NCBI RefSeq assembly: GCF_000564855.1
Contig: NZ_AYXG01000227.1
Location: 1 to 64,000 of the forward strand
Direction of reading: 5' to 3'
DNA length: 64,000 nt
DNA from: Actinokineospora spheciospongiae
Lineage (GTDB): Bacteria > Actinomycetota > Actinomycetes > Mycobacteriales > Pseudonocardiaceae
In this document: positions 1-8,340 of the stretch, one piece after another
Layout of the letters: each line of letters starts with the position of its first letter
Numbering within the stretch: position 1 is the stretch's first letter
Notes under the pieces: generated by a model
Databases searched by the model: none
What the model saw: the letters and a program-made list of their open reading frames with translations, nothing else
Told to the model about the DNA's origin: nothing
Translations under genes and position numbers: made by a program

Positions 1-112
1 GGGCCCCGCCCAAGCAGATCCACCCACCCGGGCACGCCCCGAAAACGACCGGGCCCTTAAACCACAGCCACAGTCGAACACCCAGCACCCAAGCCCAAAC
101 CCAACCCCACCG

Positions 113-163
113 CGCGTCACCGCTGTTCCCCGGTGCACCGCACCGGGGAACAGCGGTGACGCG
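113..163. terminator. Perfect 24-bp-arm hairpin
   Basis: Two perfectly complementary 24-nt arms (113-136 and 140-163) flank a 3-nt loop. There is no T tract on either side, so this may be a bidirectional terminator of the actinobacterial type or a mobile-element footprint. The first 248 bases show no gene. Confidence 0.55.
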
Positions 164-248
164 AACACGCCCGCCGACCCTGACCCCTCGAACCGGAACC
201 GGCGCCACCTCCGCGCCCGGAAACAACGACCCGTCGCCCCCGACGGGT

Positions 249-662
249 CTAGGCGGCTTCCCGGTTCCCCTCCGGCAGGTGCTCCCCCACCTGCCCCAGG
301 GTCGACGTGCGTGGGCGGGGGCGGCCGGGCGGGTCGGTTTCCCGCGCCGGTGCCACCCCGAGGACGACCACGGCGACGGGGCCGCCGAGGCCGGAGAACG
401 CGGCGCGCCAAGCGCCGTGCAGCAGGGCGGGGATGAGCAGCACCGCCGCCCGCAGCCGCCGCGCCAGCCGGGCCACCCCGTCGGAGACGGCCGGGCCCGC
501 GCCGCCCGGGCGGGCGGCGGGGTCGACCGCGGCCAGCAGGGCGGTGGTGATCCGGTCGGAGTCGCGCCGGGTGGGCGACAGCGTCCAGGGCGCGGGGTCC
601 CCGGGCCGGACGCGGCCCGCGGGCGGTTCCTGGCCGCGGGTGCGGTGCGCTGTGCTGTGCAT
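249..662 (-). CDS. Small hypothetical protein
   Basis: An open frame of about 137 residues with actinomycete-like GC-rich third positions. The start is taken at the internal ATG at 662 because the reading frame upstream of it looks like non-coding sequence. The middle has a helical hydrophobic stretch (LARRLRAAVLLIPALL) and the C-terminus is rich in Pro and Arg. I recognise no family. The short length and the antisense GC-rich frames here mean that it could be spurious. It sits upstream of and divergent from the DUF397 gene. Confidence 0.35.
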   Translation of the reverse strand: MHSTAHRTRGQEPPAGRVRPGDPAPWTLSPTRRDSDRITTALLAAVDPAARPGGAGPAVSDGVARLARRLRAAVLLIPALLHGAWRAAFSGLGGPVAVVVLGVAPARETDPPGRPRPRTSTLGQVGEHLPEGNREAA

Positions 663-1091
663 GTCGGTGCCCAGTCCCTCGGTTCGGCTTTCCCGGTGGC
701 GGCGGAGCCGGTGCCCGGTGTCGGTCGAATCGCTCCGCGGTGGGTGTTCCCACAATCTCCACTGAAGAGTGAAATGGAGCCGAAACCGCACGTCGAGCGC
801 CGGGTGGTCCGCCGTCTACGGCGAACGGTAGTCGATCCTCCGGGCGAACCGAAATCCGGACCGGGTCCGGATTATTCCCTTGTTCAAACAAATGATCATC
901 ATCCGGAAAAGCGATTAATCCACCCTTGTCGCGCGGACTCCCGACTGACGCGGGGAAGACAGGGGATGATCTGAGGATCGGGTAACCGTCGTCACTCTCA
1001 GCGCGGATCGCATCACGGTGTGTTGCACTTCGATTATTCCGCTGGCAGGATTAATCCCATCGGACCTCACCCGAACGAGTGGAGACACACC

Positions 1092-1307
1092 ATGAGCGAG
1101 AACGGGTTCAGTCACGGGGGACGCCCGGCGAGCGCGGGCGACTGGCGCACCTCGAGCCGGTGCGAGCCGAACGGCGACTGCGTCGAGGTCCGCTTCACCG
1201 CGTTGACCGGCGCCGATGTCCGCGATTCCAAAAACCGCGGACTCGGCGGACTGTCCTTCCGGCAGACCGCGTGGACTCGTTTCCTGGGTACCGTCGGCGA
1301 CAGGTGA
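1092..1307 (+). CDS. DUF397 domain protein
   Basis: A 71-residue protein showing the DUF397 pattern: WRTSSRC near residue 20, GDCVEV, VRDSKN, then L-x-F and W-x-x-FL. ATG at 1092 follows a GTGGAG ribosome site. DUF397 proteins are small partners of XRE-DUF5753 regulators (as in the WhiJ-type loci of Streptomyces), and such a regulator starts 181 bp downstream on the same strand. The molecular role of DUF397 is not settled; a switch that binds or opposes the regulator is the usual proposal. Upstream is an AT-rich stretch for this genome with repeated GATTAATC octamers. Confidence 0.85.
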   Translation: MSENGFSHGGRPASAGDWRTSSRCEPNGDCVEVRFTALTGADVRDSKNRGLGGLSFRQTAWTRFLGTVGDR

Positions 1308-1360
1308 CCTGACGGTCCGCGGGTGTCCATCAGTTCGAGCCGGTGGCGGACCTGACCCAG

Positions 1361-1388
1361 GGTGGTTTCGGATTAATCCGAAACCACC
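1361..1388. promoter_or_regulatory. 28-bp perfect palindrome
   Basis: A perfect palindrome with GATTAATC at its centre, lying between the DUF397 gene and the XRE-DUF5753 gene. It could be the operator of the regulator that starts 100 bp further on, or a terminator for the DUF397 gene; lack of a T tract and the presence of the same GATTAATC core upstream of DUF397 favour an operator. Confidence 0.5.
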
Positions 1389-1488
1389 GCGGCGGTTCCG
1401 GGCTCGCCCAACCGAGCAGGGTGCGGACACGCACGGTCGGATACGCTGATTCGGCTTCCCACAGCCGGACCGAAGAGGTGGAAACCGG

Positions 1489-2343
1489 GTGCAGGACAAC
1501 GCCGCACGCCGTGCGCTGGCCCGGCGCATCCAGACCGCCCGCCAGAGCGCCGGGCGGACCCAGGCCGAAGTGGCCGATCACCTCGGCTGCACGCAGAGCA
1601 AGATCCAGAAGATCGAGGCGGCCAAGGTCGGGGTCAAGGCCGACGAACTGCGCCGGATGCTCCAGGTCCTGGCCACCCCGGACGACGAGGCCAAGGAGAT
1701 GGTGCTGCTCGCGGAGCGGCTGACCGAGCGCCGGATTCGCTCCGGCCTGCAGGAGACCGACGAGTTCGCCCTGCTGGTCGACCTGGAGTCGGAGGCGGAG
1801 ACCATCCTGGGCTGGCACACCGAGCGGATTCCGGGCCCGTTGCAGTCCGAGCGGTACATGCTCAAGCAGTTCCAGTTGGCCTGGCTCCCCGGCGTGGTGG
1901 CGCAGACCGAGATCACCGAGCGCTTCCGCAGGCGCAGGGCGCGCACCGAGATCTTCACCGTGGCCGACCCGCCCGCCTACCGCGCGGTGCTCAGCCCGTC
2001 CTGCCTGCAGCGGCTGCCGGGCGGCCGCACGCGCGACCTGGTGGTCGACCAAGTGGAGCACCTGCTGACCATGATCGGCACCCACGACAACCTGGACCTG
2101 CGGTTCCTGCCCTACGAGGCCCCGCTGTCGCACGTGCACTCCGGCTTCACCGTGCTCGACTTCGCCGACGACCTGCGCGAGAGCTTCGCCTACATCGAAC
2201 TGCCCGGCGACGCCCGCACGGTCACCAGCGCGGCAAAGCTCACCGCCTACCGGGCCGAGTGGGCCCGGATCTCCGAGGCGGCGCTGGACCGGGACGGCAC
2301 GGTCGAGTACCTGCGCTCGCTGCTCGTCGCGCGCACCACCTGA
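1489..2343 (+). CDS. XRE-family regulator with DUF5753 domain
   Basis: 284 residues starting at GTG 1489 behind GAGGTGG. Residues about 8-62 form an XRE helix-turn-helix (TQAEVADHLGCTQSKIQKIE) and the rest is the DUF5753 ligand or partner-sensing domain typical of actinomycete Scr1/WhiJ-like regulators. The gene lies just after a DUF397 gene, its standard partner, and 40 bp before a PF04672 methyltransferase. The palindrome at 1361-1388 is a likely autoregulatory site. The domain call is firm; the signal it senses is unknown. Confidence 0.9.
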   Translation: MQDNAARRALARRIQTARQSAGRTQAEVADHLGCTQSKIQKIEAAKVGVKADELRRMLQVLATPDDEAKEMVLLAERLTERRIRSGLQETDEFALLVDLESEAETILGWHTERIPGPLQSERYMLKQFQLAWLPGVVAQTEITERFRRRRARTEIFTVADPPAYRAVLSPSCLQRLPGGRTRDLVVDQVEHLLTMIGTHDNLDLRFLPYEAPLSHVHSGFTVLDFADDLRESFAYIELPGDARTVTSAAKLTAYRAEWARISEAALDRDGTVEYLRSLLVARTT

Positions 2344-2383
2344 CATCCCGCAGACCGACCGAACCCGACCAGGGGAGCCCACC

Positions 2384-3253
2384 TTGTCCGACGCCCTCTC
2401 CGACCCGATCCCGCCGCAGGGCATCGACCTGGACCGCCCCAGCGTGGCCCGGGTGTACGACTACTACCTGGGCGGCACCGCCAACTGGGCCATCGACCGC
2501 GAGTTCGGCCAGCGGGTGGTCGAGCGGTTCCCCCTGGTCCGCAACATCGCCGTCGCCAACCGCCTGTTCCTCAACCGCCTGGTCCGCCACCTCACCAACC
2601 GGGGCATCCGCCAGTTCCTCGACATCGGCGCCGGGGTGCCCACGGCGGGCGCCACCCACCAGGTGGCGGCGGAGATCACCGGCGACGCCAGGGTGGTCTA
2701 CGTCGACAACGAGCCGGTGGCCGTGGCCCACGCCGAGATCCTGCTGGACGAGGAGGGCAACACCGACCGCAACGCGGTGATCTACGGGGACCTGCGCGAC
2801 CCGGACGAGCTGTGGTCGGAGGCGATGGCGACGGGCATCCTCGACCCGGAGGAACCCATCGCCCTGCTCATGATCGCCGTCCTGCACGTCTTCCAACCCG
2901 ACCGGCGGACCGGCGAGGACATCGGCGCCCAGTGCGTGGCCCGCTACCGCGAACTGCTCCCCCGGGGCTCCTACCTGGGCATCTCCCACATCACCGACGA
3001 CGGCATCCCGCCGGAGGTCGGCCCGAAGCTGGCCGAGCTCAAGGCCATGTACGACAGCTCCTCCAGCAGCAACGCCATCTGGCGCTCCCGCGCCGACATC
3101 ACCGCCCTGATGGGCGACTTCGAGCTGGTCGAACCCGGCATGGTCTGGACCCCGGAGTGGCACCCGGAGGAGACCGGCCCCAACGCCAAGCAGATCCACT
3201 TCACCCAGCCGAACGAGGCGGTCATCTGGGCCGGGGCGGGCCGCAAGCCGTGA
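2384..3253 (+). CDS. PF04672-type SAM-dependent methyltransferase
   Basis: 289 residues from TTG 2384, preceded by AGGGGAG. The N-terminal ARVYDYYLGG motif (residues 22-31) and the SAM-binding LDIGAG (about 79-84) are the signatures of the actinobacterial PF04672 family (formerly DUF574). Members are often co-located with XRE-DUF5753 and DUF397 genes, as here, but their methyl acceptor is unknown. A strong hairpin follows the gene. Confidence 0.9.
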   Translation: MSDALSDPIPPQGIDLDRPSVARVYDYYLGGTANWAIDREFGQRVVERFPLVRNIAVANRLFLNRLVRHLTNRGIRQFLDIGAGVPTAGATHQVAAEITGDARVVYVDNEPVAVAHAEILLDEEGNTDRNAVIYGDLRDPDELWSEAMATGILDPEEPIALLMIAVLHVFQPDRRTGEDIGAQCVARYRELLPRGSYLGISHITDDGIPPEVGPKLAELKAMYDSSSSSNAIWRSRADITALMGDFELVEPGMVWTPEWHPEETGPNAKQIHFTQPNEAVIWAGAGRKP

Positions 3254-3263
3254 CCCGCCGCGC

Positions 3264-3307
3264 GACGACGGGGGCCTGACCGGATTTCCGGTCGGACCCC
3301 CGTCGTC
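3264..3307. terminator. Bidirectional terminator hairpin
   Basis: Arms GACGACGGGGG (3264-3274) and CCCCCGTCGTC (3297-3307), with a second nested hairpin inside. It lies between the convergent methyltransferase and ThDP-enzyme genes, where a shared terminator is expected. Confidence 0.75.
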
Positions 3308-3330
3308 GTCAGGTCGGCAGGGGCAGCGGG

Positions 3331-4884
3331 TCAGATCAGCGAGGGCACCAGGGCGTCGATCAGGTGCGGCCCCGGTTCGGCCAGCGCGGCGGCGAACTGC
3401 TCGGCCAGCTCCTCGGCGGTGGTGGCCCGGGTGGCGGGCACCCCCATCCCCTCCGCGAGCTTCACGAAGTCCAGGTCCGGCCCACCGATGTCCAGCAGCG
3501 ACCGGGCCACCGGCCCGGCACCCTCGGCCCCCACCCGGCCCAGCTCCATCCGCAGGATCGCGTAGGCCCGGTTGTTCAGGATCACCGTCGTCACGTCCAA
3601 CTGCTCCCGGGCCATGGTCCACAGCGCCGAGATGGTGTACATGGCGCTGCCGTCGGCCTGCAACGCCACCACGGGCCGGTCCGGGCAGGCGACGGCCGCG
3701 CCGACCGCGACCGGCAGCCCCTGCCCGATGGACCCGCCGGTCAGGGTCAGCACGTCGTGCCGGGGCCCGCCCGCGGTCACCATCGGGATCATCAGCCCGG
3801 AGGTGTTCGCCTCGTCGGAGACGATCGCCCCCTCCGGCAGCAGCGCCCCGATCACCTCGGCCCAGTTCTGCGGGGTCAGCTCCCCCGACGGCAGCGCGGG
3901 CCGGGAGGGTTCCTGCAGCACCGGCGCCACCCCGGGGGCCACCGACTCGGCCAGCCGCTCCAGCGCGTCGACCACGTCGGACCCCAGCGCGGCCAGGGTG
4001 TGCACCGCGCAGCCCTCGGGGGTCAGCTCGGAGGCCTTGCCCGGGTAGGCGAAGAACGACACCGGCGCGGTGGCCCCGGCCAGCACCAGGTGCCGCACGT
4101 CGGTCAGTTGCCACTGCACCTGCTCGGCGAGGTACCCCAGCCGCTCCACGGCGGGCAGCCCGGCGCCGCGCTCCAACCGGGCCGGGAACGTCTCCACCAG
4201 CACCTTGACCCCGGTCGCGGCGGCGATCCGCGAGGCGGCGACGAGCCCGCGCTCCAGGGTCGCCCCGGAACCGAGCAGGAGCACGGTGGACTCGCCGGAC
4301 CCCAGGACCTCGGCGACCGCGGCCAGCGCGGAGTCCGGCACGGCGTCGGGCGCCGGGACGGGGGCGGGCGCGGCGGCGACCCCGCCCTCGCCCCAGGACA
4401 CGTCGGCGGGCAGCACCAGGTTCGCCGTCCGGCCGGGCAGCGCCCGCGCGGCGGCGACGGCCGCGGCGGCGTCGGCCCCGACCTTCCCGGTGTCGGTGGA
4501 GGTGCGGCTCCACCCCTCGGTCCACCCGGTCAGCGAGTCGATGTCGGACTCCAGCGGCGCGTCGAAACCCTTGTGGTACAGCGCGTGGTCGCCCACGACG
4601 TTGACCAGCGGCGTGTGCGCGCGGCGGGCGTTGTGCAGGTTCGCCCCGCCGTTGGCCAGGCCCGGCCCCAGGTGCAGCAGCGTGCAGGCGGGCTTGCCCG
4701 CCATCCGCCCGTACCCGTCCGCGGCACCGGTGACGACCCCCTCGAACAGGGCGAGCACGCCCCGCATCTCCGGTACCGAGTCCAGCGCGGCGACGAAGTG
4801 CATCTCCGAGGTACCCGGGTTGGCGAAGCACACCTCGACCCCGGAGTCGACGAGCGTGCGGATCAGTGACTGTGCGCCGTTCAT
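3331..4884 (-). CDS. Acetolactate synthase large-subunit-like ThDP enzyme
   Basis: 517 residues. ATG 4884 is preferred over GTG 4896 because AAGGA sits at normal distance before it. The N-terminal PYR domain shows the cofactor-activating Glu near residue 48 (ALFEGVVTGAADGYGR). The C-terminal PP domain shows the ThDP/Mg2+ motif (ADGSAMYT ... LNN). This places it in the acetolactate synthase / benzoylformate decarboxylase superfamily, in the group usually annotated as acetolactate synthase without a regulatory subunit. It follows a GlcD-like flavoenzyme gene by 43 bp, so the pair probably handles a 2-hydroxy or 2-oxo acid. True acetolactate synthesis is not shown. Confidence 0.8.
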   Translation of the reverse strand: MNGAQSLIRTLVDSGVEVCFANPGTSEMHFVAALDSVPEMRGVLALFEGVVTGAADGYGRMAGKPACTLLHLGPGLANGGANLHNARRAHTPLVNVVGDHALYHKGFDAPLESDIDSLTGWTEGWSRTSTDTGKVGADAAAAVAAARALPGRTANLVLPADVSWGEGGVAAAPAPVPAPDAVPDSALAAVAEVLGSGESTVLLLGSGATLERGLVAASRIAAATGVKVLVETFPARLERGAGLPAVERLGYLAEQVQWQLTDVRHLVLAGATAPVSFFAYPGKASELTPEGCAVHTLAALGSDVVDALERLAESVAPGVAPVLQEPSRPALPSGELTPQNWAEVIGALLPEGAIVSDEANTSGLMIPMVTAGGPRHDVLTLTGGSIGQGLPVAVGAAVACPDRPVVALQADGSAMYTISALWTMAREQLDVTTVILNNRAYAILRMELGRVGAEGAGPVARSLLDIGGPDLDFVKLAEGMGVPATRATTAEELAEQFAAALAEPGPHLIDALVPSLI

Positions 4885-4927
4885 GTCATCCTTCACTTGC
4901 CGGGTAACGGGTCCTCGGAACAGGTCG

Positions 4928-6280
4928 CTAGAACAGGACGCCGGGGTTGAGCACGCCCGCGGGGTCGAACGCCTGCTTGACCCGCCGCATCAGCTCGACC
5001 TTCGTCGGGTCCTCCGACGCCAGGAAGTGCGACCGCTTCGCCCGGCCGATGCCGTGCTCGCCGGAGATGGCCCCGCCCAGCGCGATCGCCGCGGCGAACA
5101 GCTCGCCCAGCACGGCGGAGCGCTGCTCGGCGTCCTTCTGGAACACCGCGAGGTGGACGTTGCCGTCGCCCGCGTGCCCGCACCCGATCACGAACGTCCC
5201 GTGCGCCTGGGCGATGCCGGTGACCGCGGCCATGAAGTCCGGCAGGGCGGCGCGCGGCAGCACGGTGTCGATCACGTCGTCGGCGCCCGCGGCCTTGGCC
5301 GTGTAGAAGGCCCGCTCCCGCGCCTCGATCAGCCGCCGCGCGGACCCGCCGGGCAGCACGTACGCGTCGACCGCGCCCAGCCCGGCGAGCATCTCCCCGG
5401 TTTCGGCGACGTCCTCATCCAGGCGGTCGGCGGAGCGGTTCTCCAGCATCACCACCAGGTAGGCCTGCGCGGTCTCGCGGACCGCGTCCGGGATGCCCAG
5501 TTGCAGGTCGGCGGTGTGGGTGATCGCGCCCATGGTCATGCCGTCGATGTACTCCAGGATCAGCGGCCCGATCCCACTGGCCACCACCCGGGGCACCGCC
5601 GCGACGACCGCGGCCAGGTCGGCGAACGGCGCGAGCACGGTCGCCTGGTGCGCGACGCGCGGTTGCAGCTTGAGGATCGCCTCGGTCACCAGGGCCAGCG
5701 TGCCCTCGGAGCCCACGATCAACTGGGTGAGGTCGTAGCCGGTGCTGGACTTGACGAACCGGCCGCCGGTGCGGATCAGCTCCCCGGTCGGCAGCGCGGC
5801 CTGCACCCCCAGCACGTGGTGGCGGGTCACGCCGTACTTGACCGCGCGCATCCCGCCCGCGTTGGTGGCCACGCTCCCGCCGAGGCTGGCGCTCAGCTCC
5901 CCGGGGTAGACCGGGTACACCAGCCCCGCCGCGGCGGTGCGCTCCTCCAGCTCCTGCAACGTCACCCCGGGCTGCACGACCGCCACGTGGTTCTCCGTGT
6001 CGATCTCCAGCACCCGGTTCATCTTCTCGAACGACACCACGATCCCGTCGGCGCGGGGCACCGCCGCCCCGGACAGGCCGGTGCCGGAACCGCGGGCGGT
6101 GACCGGGGTGGCGTGCTCGGTGGCGGCTTCGAGGATCGCCGCGACCTGCTCGGCGGTCTCCGGGCGCACCACGTGGGCGGGCCGCTGGGCGGGGACGGTC
6201 AGCGACTCGTCGTGGCCGTGGTCGTCGACCACCTCGGTCAGCCCGACGATGTCGGCGAGCCTCGCTCCGATGTCCGCCAT
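4928..6280 (-). CDS. GlcD-like FAD-binding oxidase
   Basis: About 450 residues from ATG 6280 behind GGAGGGAG. It shows the FAD-binding PCMH domain (ARGSGTGLSGAAVP and the GGSVATNAGG loop) and the C-terminal FAD-linked oxidase domain with GCGHAGDGNVHL and SGEHGIGR. This is the glycolate oxidase GlcD / D-lactate dehydrogenase family, which oxidises 2-hydroxy acids to 2-oxo acids. It is first in an apparent two-gene operon with the ThDP enzyme, which could use the 2-oxo acid formed. The exact substrate cannot be read from the sequence. Confidence 0.85.
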   Translation of the reverse strand: MADIGARLADIVGLTEVVDDHGHDESLTVPAQRPAHVVRPETAEQVAAILEAATEHATPVTARGSGTGLSGAAVPRADGIVVSFEKMNRVLEIDTENHVAVVQPGVTLQELEERTAAAGLVYPVYPGELSASLGGSVATNAGGMRAVKYGVTRHHVLGVQAALPTGELIRTGGRFVKSSTGYDLTQLIVGSEGTLALVTEAILKLQPRVAHQATVLAPFADLAAVVAAVPRVVASGIGPLILEYIDGMTMGAITHTADLQLGIPDAVRETAQAYLVVMLENRSADRLDEDVAETGEMLAGLGAVDAYVLPGGSARRLIEARERAFYTAKAAGADDVIDTVLPRAALPDFMAAVTGIAQAHGTFVIGCGHAGDGNVHLAVFQKDAEQRSAVLGELFAAAIALGGAISGEHGIGRAKRSHFLASEDPTKVELMRRVKQAFDPAGVLNPGVLF

Positions 6281-6317
6281 GGGACTCCCTCCGCTACCGG
6301 TCGCCCCACGATAGCCG

Positions 6318-7430
6318 TCAGCCGACCGGCGCAGCACGGCCCGCGAGGTACCGCTTCAGCTCGGCGACGGCGGCCCGCCCGGCGCGGGTGGCGCCGATGG
6401 TGCTCGCCGAGGGGCCGTAGCCGACGAGGTGCACCCGGGGGTCGGCGGCGACCCGGGTCCCCGCCACGGTGATGCCCCCGCCGTGACCGCGCAGCCGCAG
6501 CGGCGCGAGGTGGTCGAGGGCGTGCCGGAAGCCGGTCGCCCAGAGGATCGTGTCGGCGGGCACGAACCGCCCGTCGTCCCAGGCGACGCCGTCGGCGGTG
6601 AGCCGGTCGAACACGGGGAGCCGGTCCAGGACACCGGAGCGCCGCGCCTCGACCACCTCGGGGGTCAGCACCAGCCCGGTCACGCTGACCACGCTCTCCG
6701 GCGGCCTGCCCGCCTCCACCGCCTCGGCGACCCGCGCCACCGCCGCGCGCCCGACCTCGGGCGTGAACGGCCCGTCCCGCCACACCGGCGGCCTGCGGGT
6801 CACCCACGTGGTCGCGGCGGCCCCCGGCGCCAGCTCGATCAGCGCCTGCACCGCCGAGGCGCCACCGCCCACCACGACCACCCGCTTGCCGACGAACTCC
6901 TCCGGTCCCCGGTAGTCGGCGGTGTGCAGTTGCCGCCCGGCGAACTCCGCCTGCCCGGGGTACCTCGGCCAGAACGGGCGGTCCCAGGTGCCGGTGGCGT
7001 TGATCAGCGCCCGGGCCTCCCAGGCGCCGCGCGCGGTCTCCACCCGCAGCGTCGACCCGGTGTCCCGCACGGCCTTCACCGCCACCGGGCGCAGCACGGG
7101 CAGGTCGAACTCCCGCTCGTAGCGACCGAAGTACTCCGCGACGACCTCCGACGCGGGCCGGTCCTCGTCGGTGTGCGGCAGGGCGAGGCCGGGCAGGTCG
7201 TGGATGCCGTGGACAGTGCCCAGCCGCAGCGTCGGCCAGCGGTGCCGCCACGCCCCGCCCGGCCCGGGGTTGGCGTCGAGCACCACGAAGTCCAGCCCGG
7301 CCCGGCGCAGGAAGTACGCGCTCGACAGACCGGCCTGCCCCGCTCCGATCACCACGACGTCCACCACCGGGTCCATGCCCGGGTCAACACCGGGGACGCC
7401 GAATCCTTTCCCGCGGGTCCGCTCGGTCAC
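6318..7430 (-). CDS. Flavin-containing monooxygenase-like oxidoreductase
   Basis: 370 residues if GTG 7430 is used. ATG 7376 just before the dinucleotide fold (VVVIGAGQAGLSSAY) is an alternative; neither has a strong ribosome site. A second Rossmann motif (VVVVGGGASAVQ) binds NADPH and the ATGF motif near the C-terminus (ILWATGFRHALDHL) is typical of the group. It belongs to the single-component flavin monooxygenases related to YUC/ArsO. It lies 13 bp downstream of a VOC gene, so the two may be co-transcribed. Substrate unknown. Confidence 0.85.
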   Translation of the reverse strand: MTERTRGKGFGVPGVDPGMDPVVDVVVIGAGQAGLSSAYFLRRAGLDFVVLDANPGPGGAWRHRWPTLRLGTVHGIHDLPGLALPHTDEDRPASEVVAEYFGRYEREFDLPVLRPVAVKAVRDTGSTLRVETARGAWEARALINATGTWDRPFWPRYPGQAEFAGRQLHTADYRGPEEFVGKRVVVVGGGASAVQALIELAPGAAATTWVTRRPPVWRDGPFTPEVGRAAVARVAEAVEAGRPPESVVSVTGLVLTPEVVEARRSGVLDRLPVFDRLTADGVAWDDGRFVPADTILWATGFRHALDHLAPLRLRGHGGGITVAGTRVAADPRVHLVGYGPSASTIGATRAGRAAVAELKRYLAGRAAPVG

Positions 7431-7443
7431 ACCGGGGCGCCGG

Positions 7444-7827
7444 TCACCCCTCGGTGGCGGCGCGCTCGGCGGCGCTGCGGAGCACGCAGAACTCGTTGCC
7501 CTCCGGGTCGGCGAGGACGGCCCAGCCGGTGCCGTCCGGCTCGCGGAGGTCGCCGACCAGGGTCGCGCCGCGGCCGAGCAGGCGCTCGACCTCCTCGTCG
7601 CGCGGGATGTCGGGTTGCAGGCAGATGTGCACGCGGTTCTTGACCGCCTTGGGCTCGGGGACTCGGTTGAAGATGATCGTGGTGCCGTTGGGCAGCTCGA
7701 TCCAGGTCTCCTCTTCGCCCGGCTTGTTGTCCGGGTCGAGCGGCAGGCCGAAGACCTCCGACCACCAGGTGACCAGGGCGTAGTTGTCGCTGCTGTCGAT
7801 GCAGATGTTCAGGAGCGTCGATGCCAT
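7444..7827 (-). CDS. VOC family (glyoxalase-like) protein
   Basis: 127 residues from ATG 7827. It has the paired beta-alpha-beta-beta-beta modules of the vicinal oxygen chelate fold, with WWSEVFGLPLDPD near the start and WAVLADPEGNEFCVL at the end. Proteins of this short type in actinomycetes are usually annotated as glyoxalase/bleomycin-resistance-like and mostly lack a known substrate. It is upstream of the flavin monooxygenase gene on the same strand. Confidence 0.85.
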   Translation of the reverse strand: MASTLLNICIDSSDNYALVTWWSEVFGLPLDPDNKPGEEETWIELPNGTTIIFNRVPEPKAVKNRVHICLQPDIPRDEEVERLLGRGATLVGDLREPDGTGWAVLADPEGNEFCVLRSAAERAATEG

Positions 7828-7882
7828 GGCGGCCAGCGTGCCAGGCGTCACACCCCGGCGCGCTCCGTTTTCCCGGCCGGGC

Positions 7883-8340
7883 TCAGCGGGTGACCAGGCC
7901 CGCGTCGTAGGCGAGCAGGCCCGCCTGCGTGCGGTTCTCCACCTCCAGCTTCACCAGCATCCGCGACACGTGGCTCTTGACCGTGGCCTCGCTCAGCGAC
8001 AGCCGGGCGGCGATGCGGGCGTTGGACAGCCCCTCGCCCAGCCCGGTCAGCACCTCGGTCTCGCGCTCGGTCAGCGACCGCACCCGGCGCAGCGCCCGGT
8101 CGCGGGTGGCCTGCTCCCCTCGGGCAGGCAGGCGATCCGCTCGATGGCGGTCAGGCCGTCCACGCCGGGCATCCGCAGGTCCATCAGCACCACGTGCGGG
8201 CGGTGCCGGACGACCGACTCGACCGCGGCGGCGCCGTCGTGCGCGGTGTCGACGACCTCGAGGTCCGGGGCGGAGGACAGGATGTCGGTCAGGTGCGCGC
8301 ACACCATCGGCTCGTCGTCGACCAGCACGACCCGGATCAC
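7883..8340 (-). pseudogene. NarL/LuxR response regulator, deleted and frameshifted
   Basis: Starts at GTG 8340 and reads a good receiver N-half (VVLVDDEP acidic pair, phospho-acceptor Asp in VVLMDLRMPGVDG). After about residue 70 the frame is lost. The LuxR helix-turn-helix (SLTERETEVL ... SEATVKSHVSRML) resumes in another frame and ends at TGA 7883. Compared with normal members of about 215 residues, roughly 60 residues covering the second half of the receiver and the linker are missing. It cannot yield a working regulator. Its partner kinase, which overlaps it by 4 bp, is intact. Confidence 0.85.

Noticed and set aside
156-974. Long plus-strand frame of 272 codons near the left edge
   Set aside because: Low-complexity Arg/Gly/Pro-rich translation without domain features, as expected for a shadow frame in very GC-rich DNA; it also spans the hairpin and the likely DUF397 promoter region.
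2240-4831. 863-codon open frame on the minus strand across the ThDP enzyme gene
   Set aside because: It runs antisense to the methyltransferase and out of frame with the ThDP enzyme, with Arg/Gly-rich composition. The in-frame gene has clear ThDP motifs.
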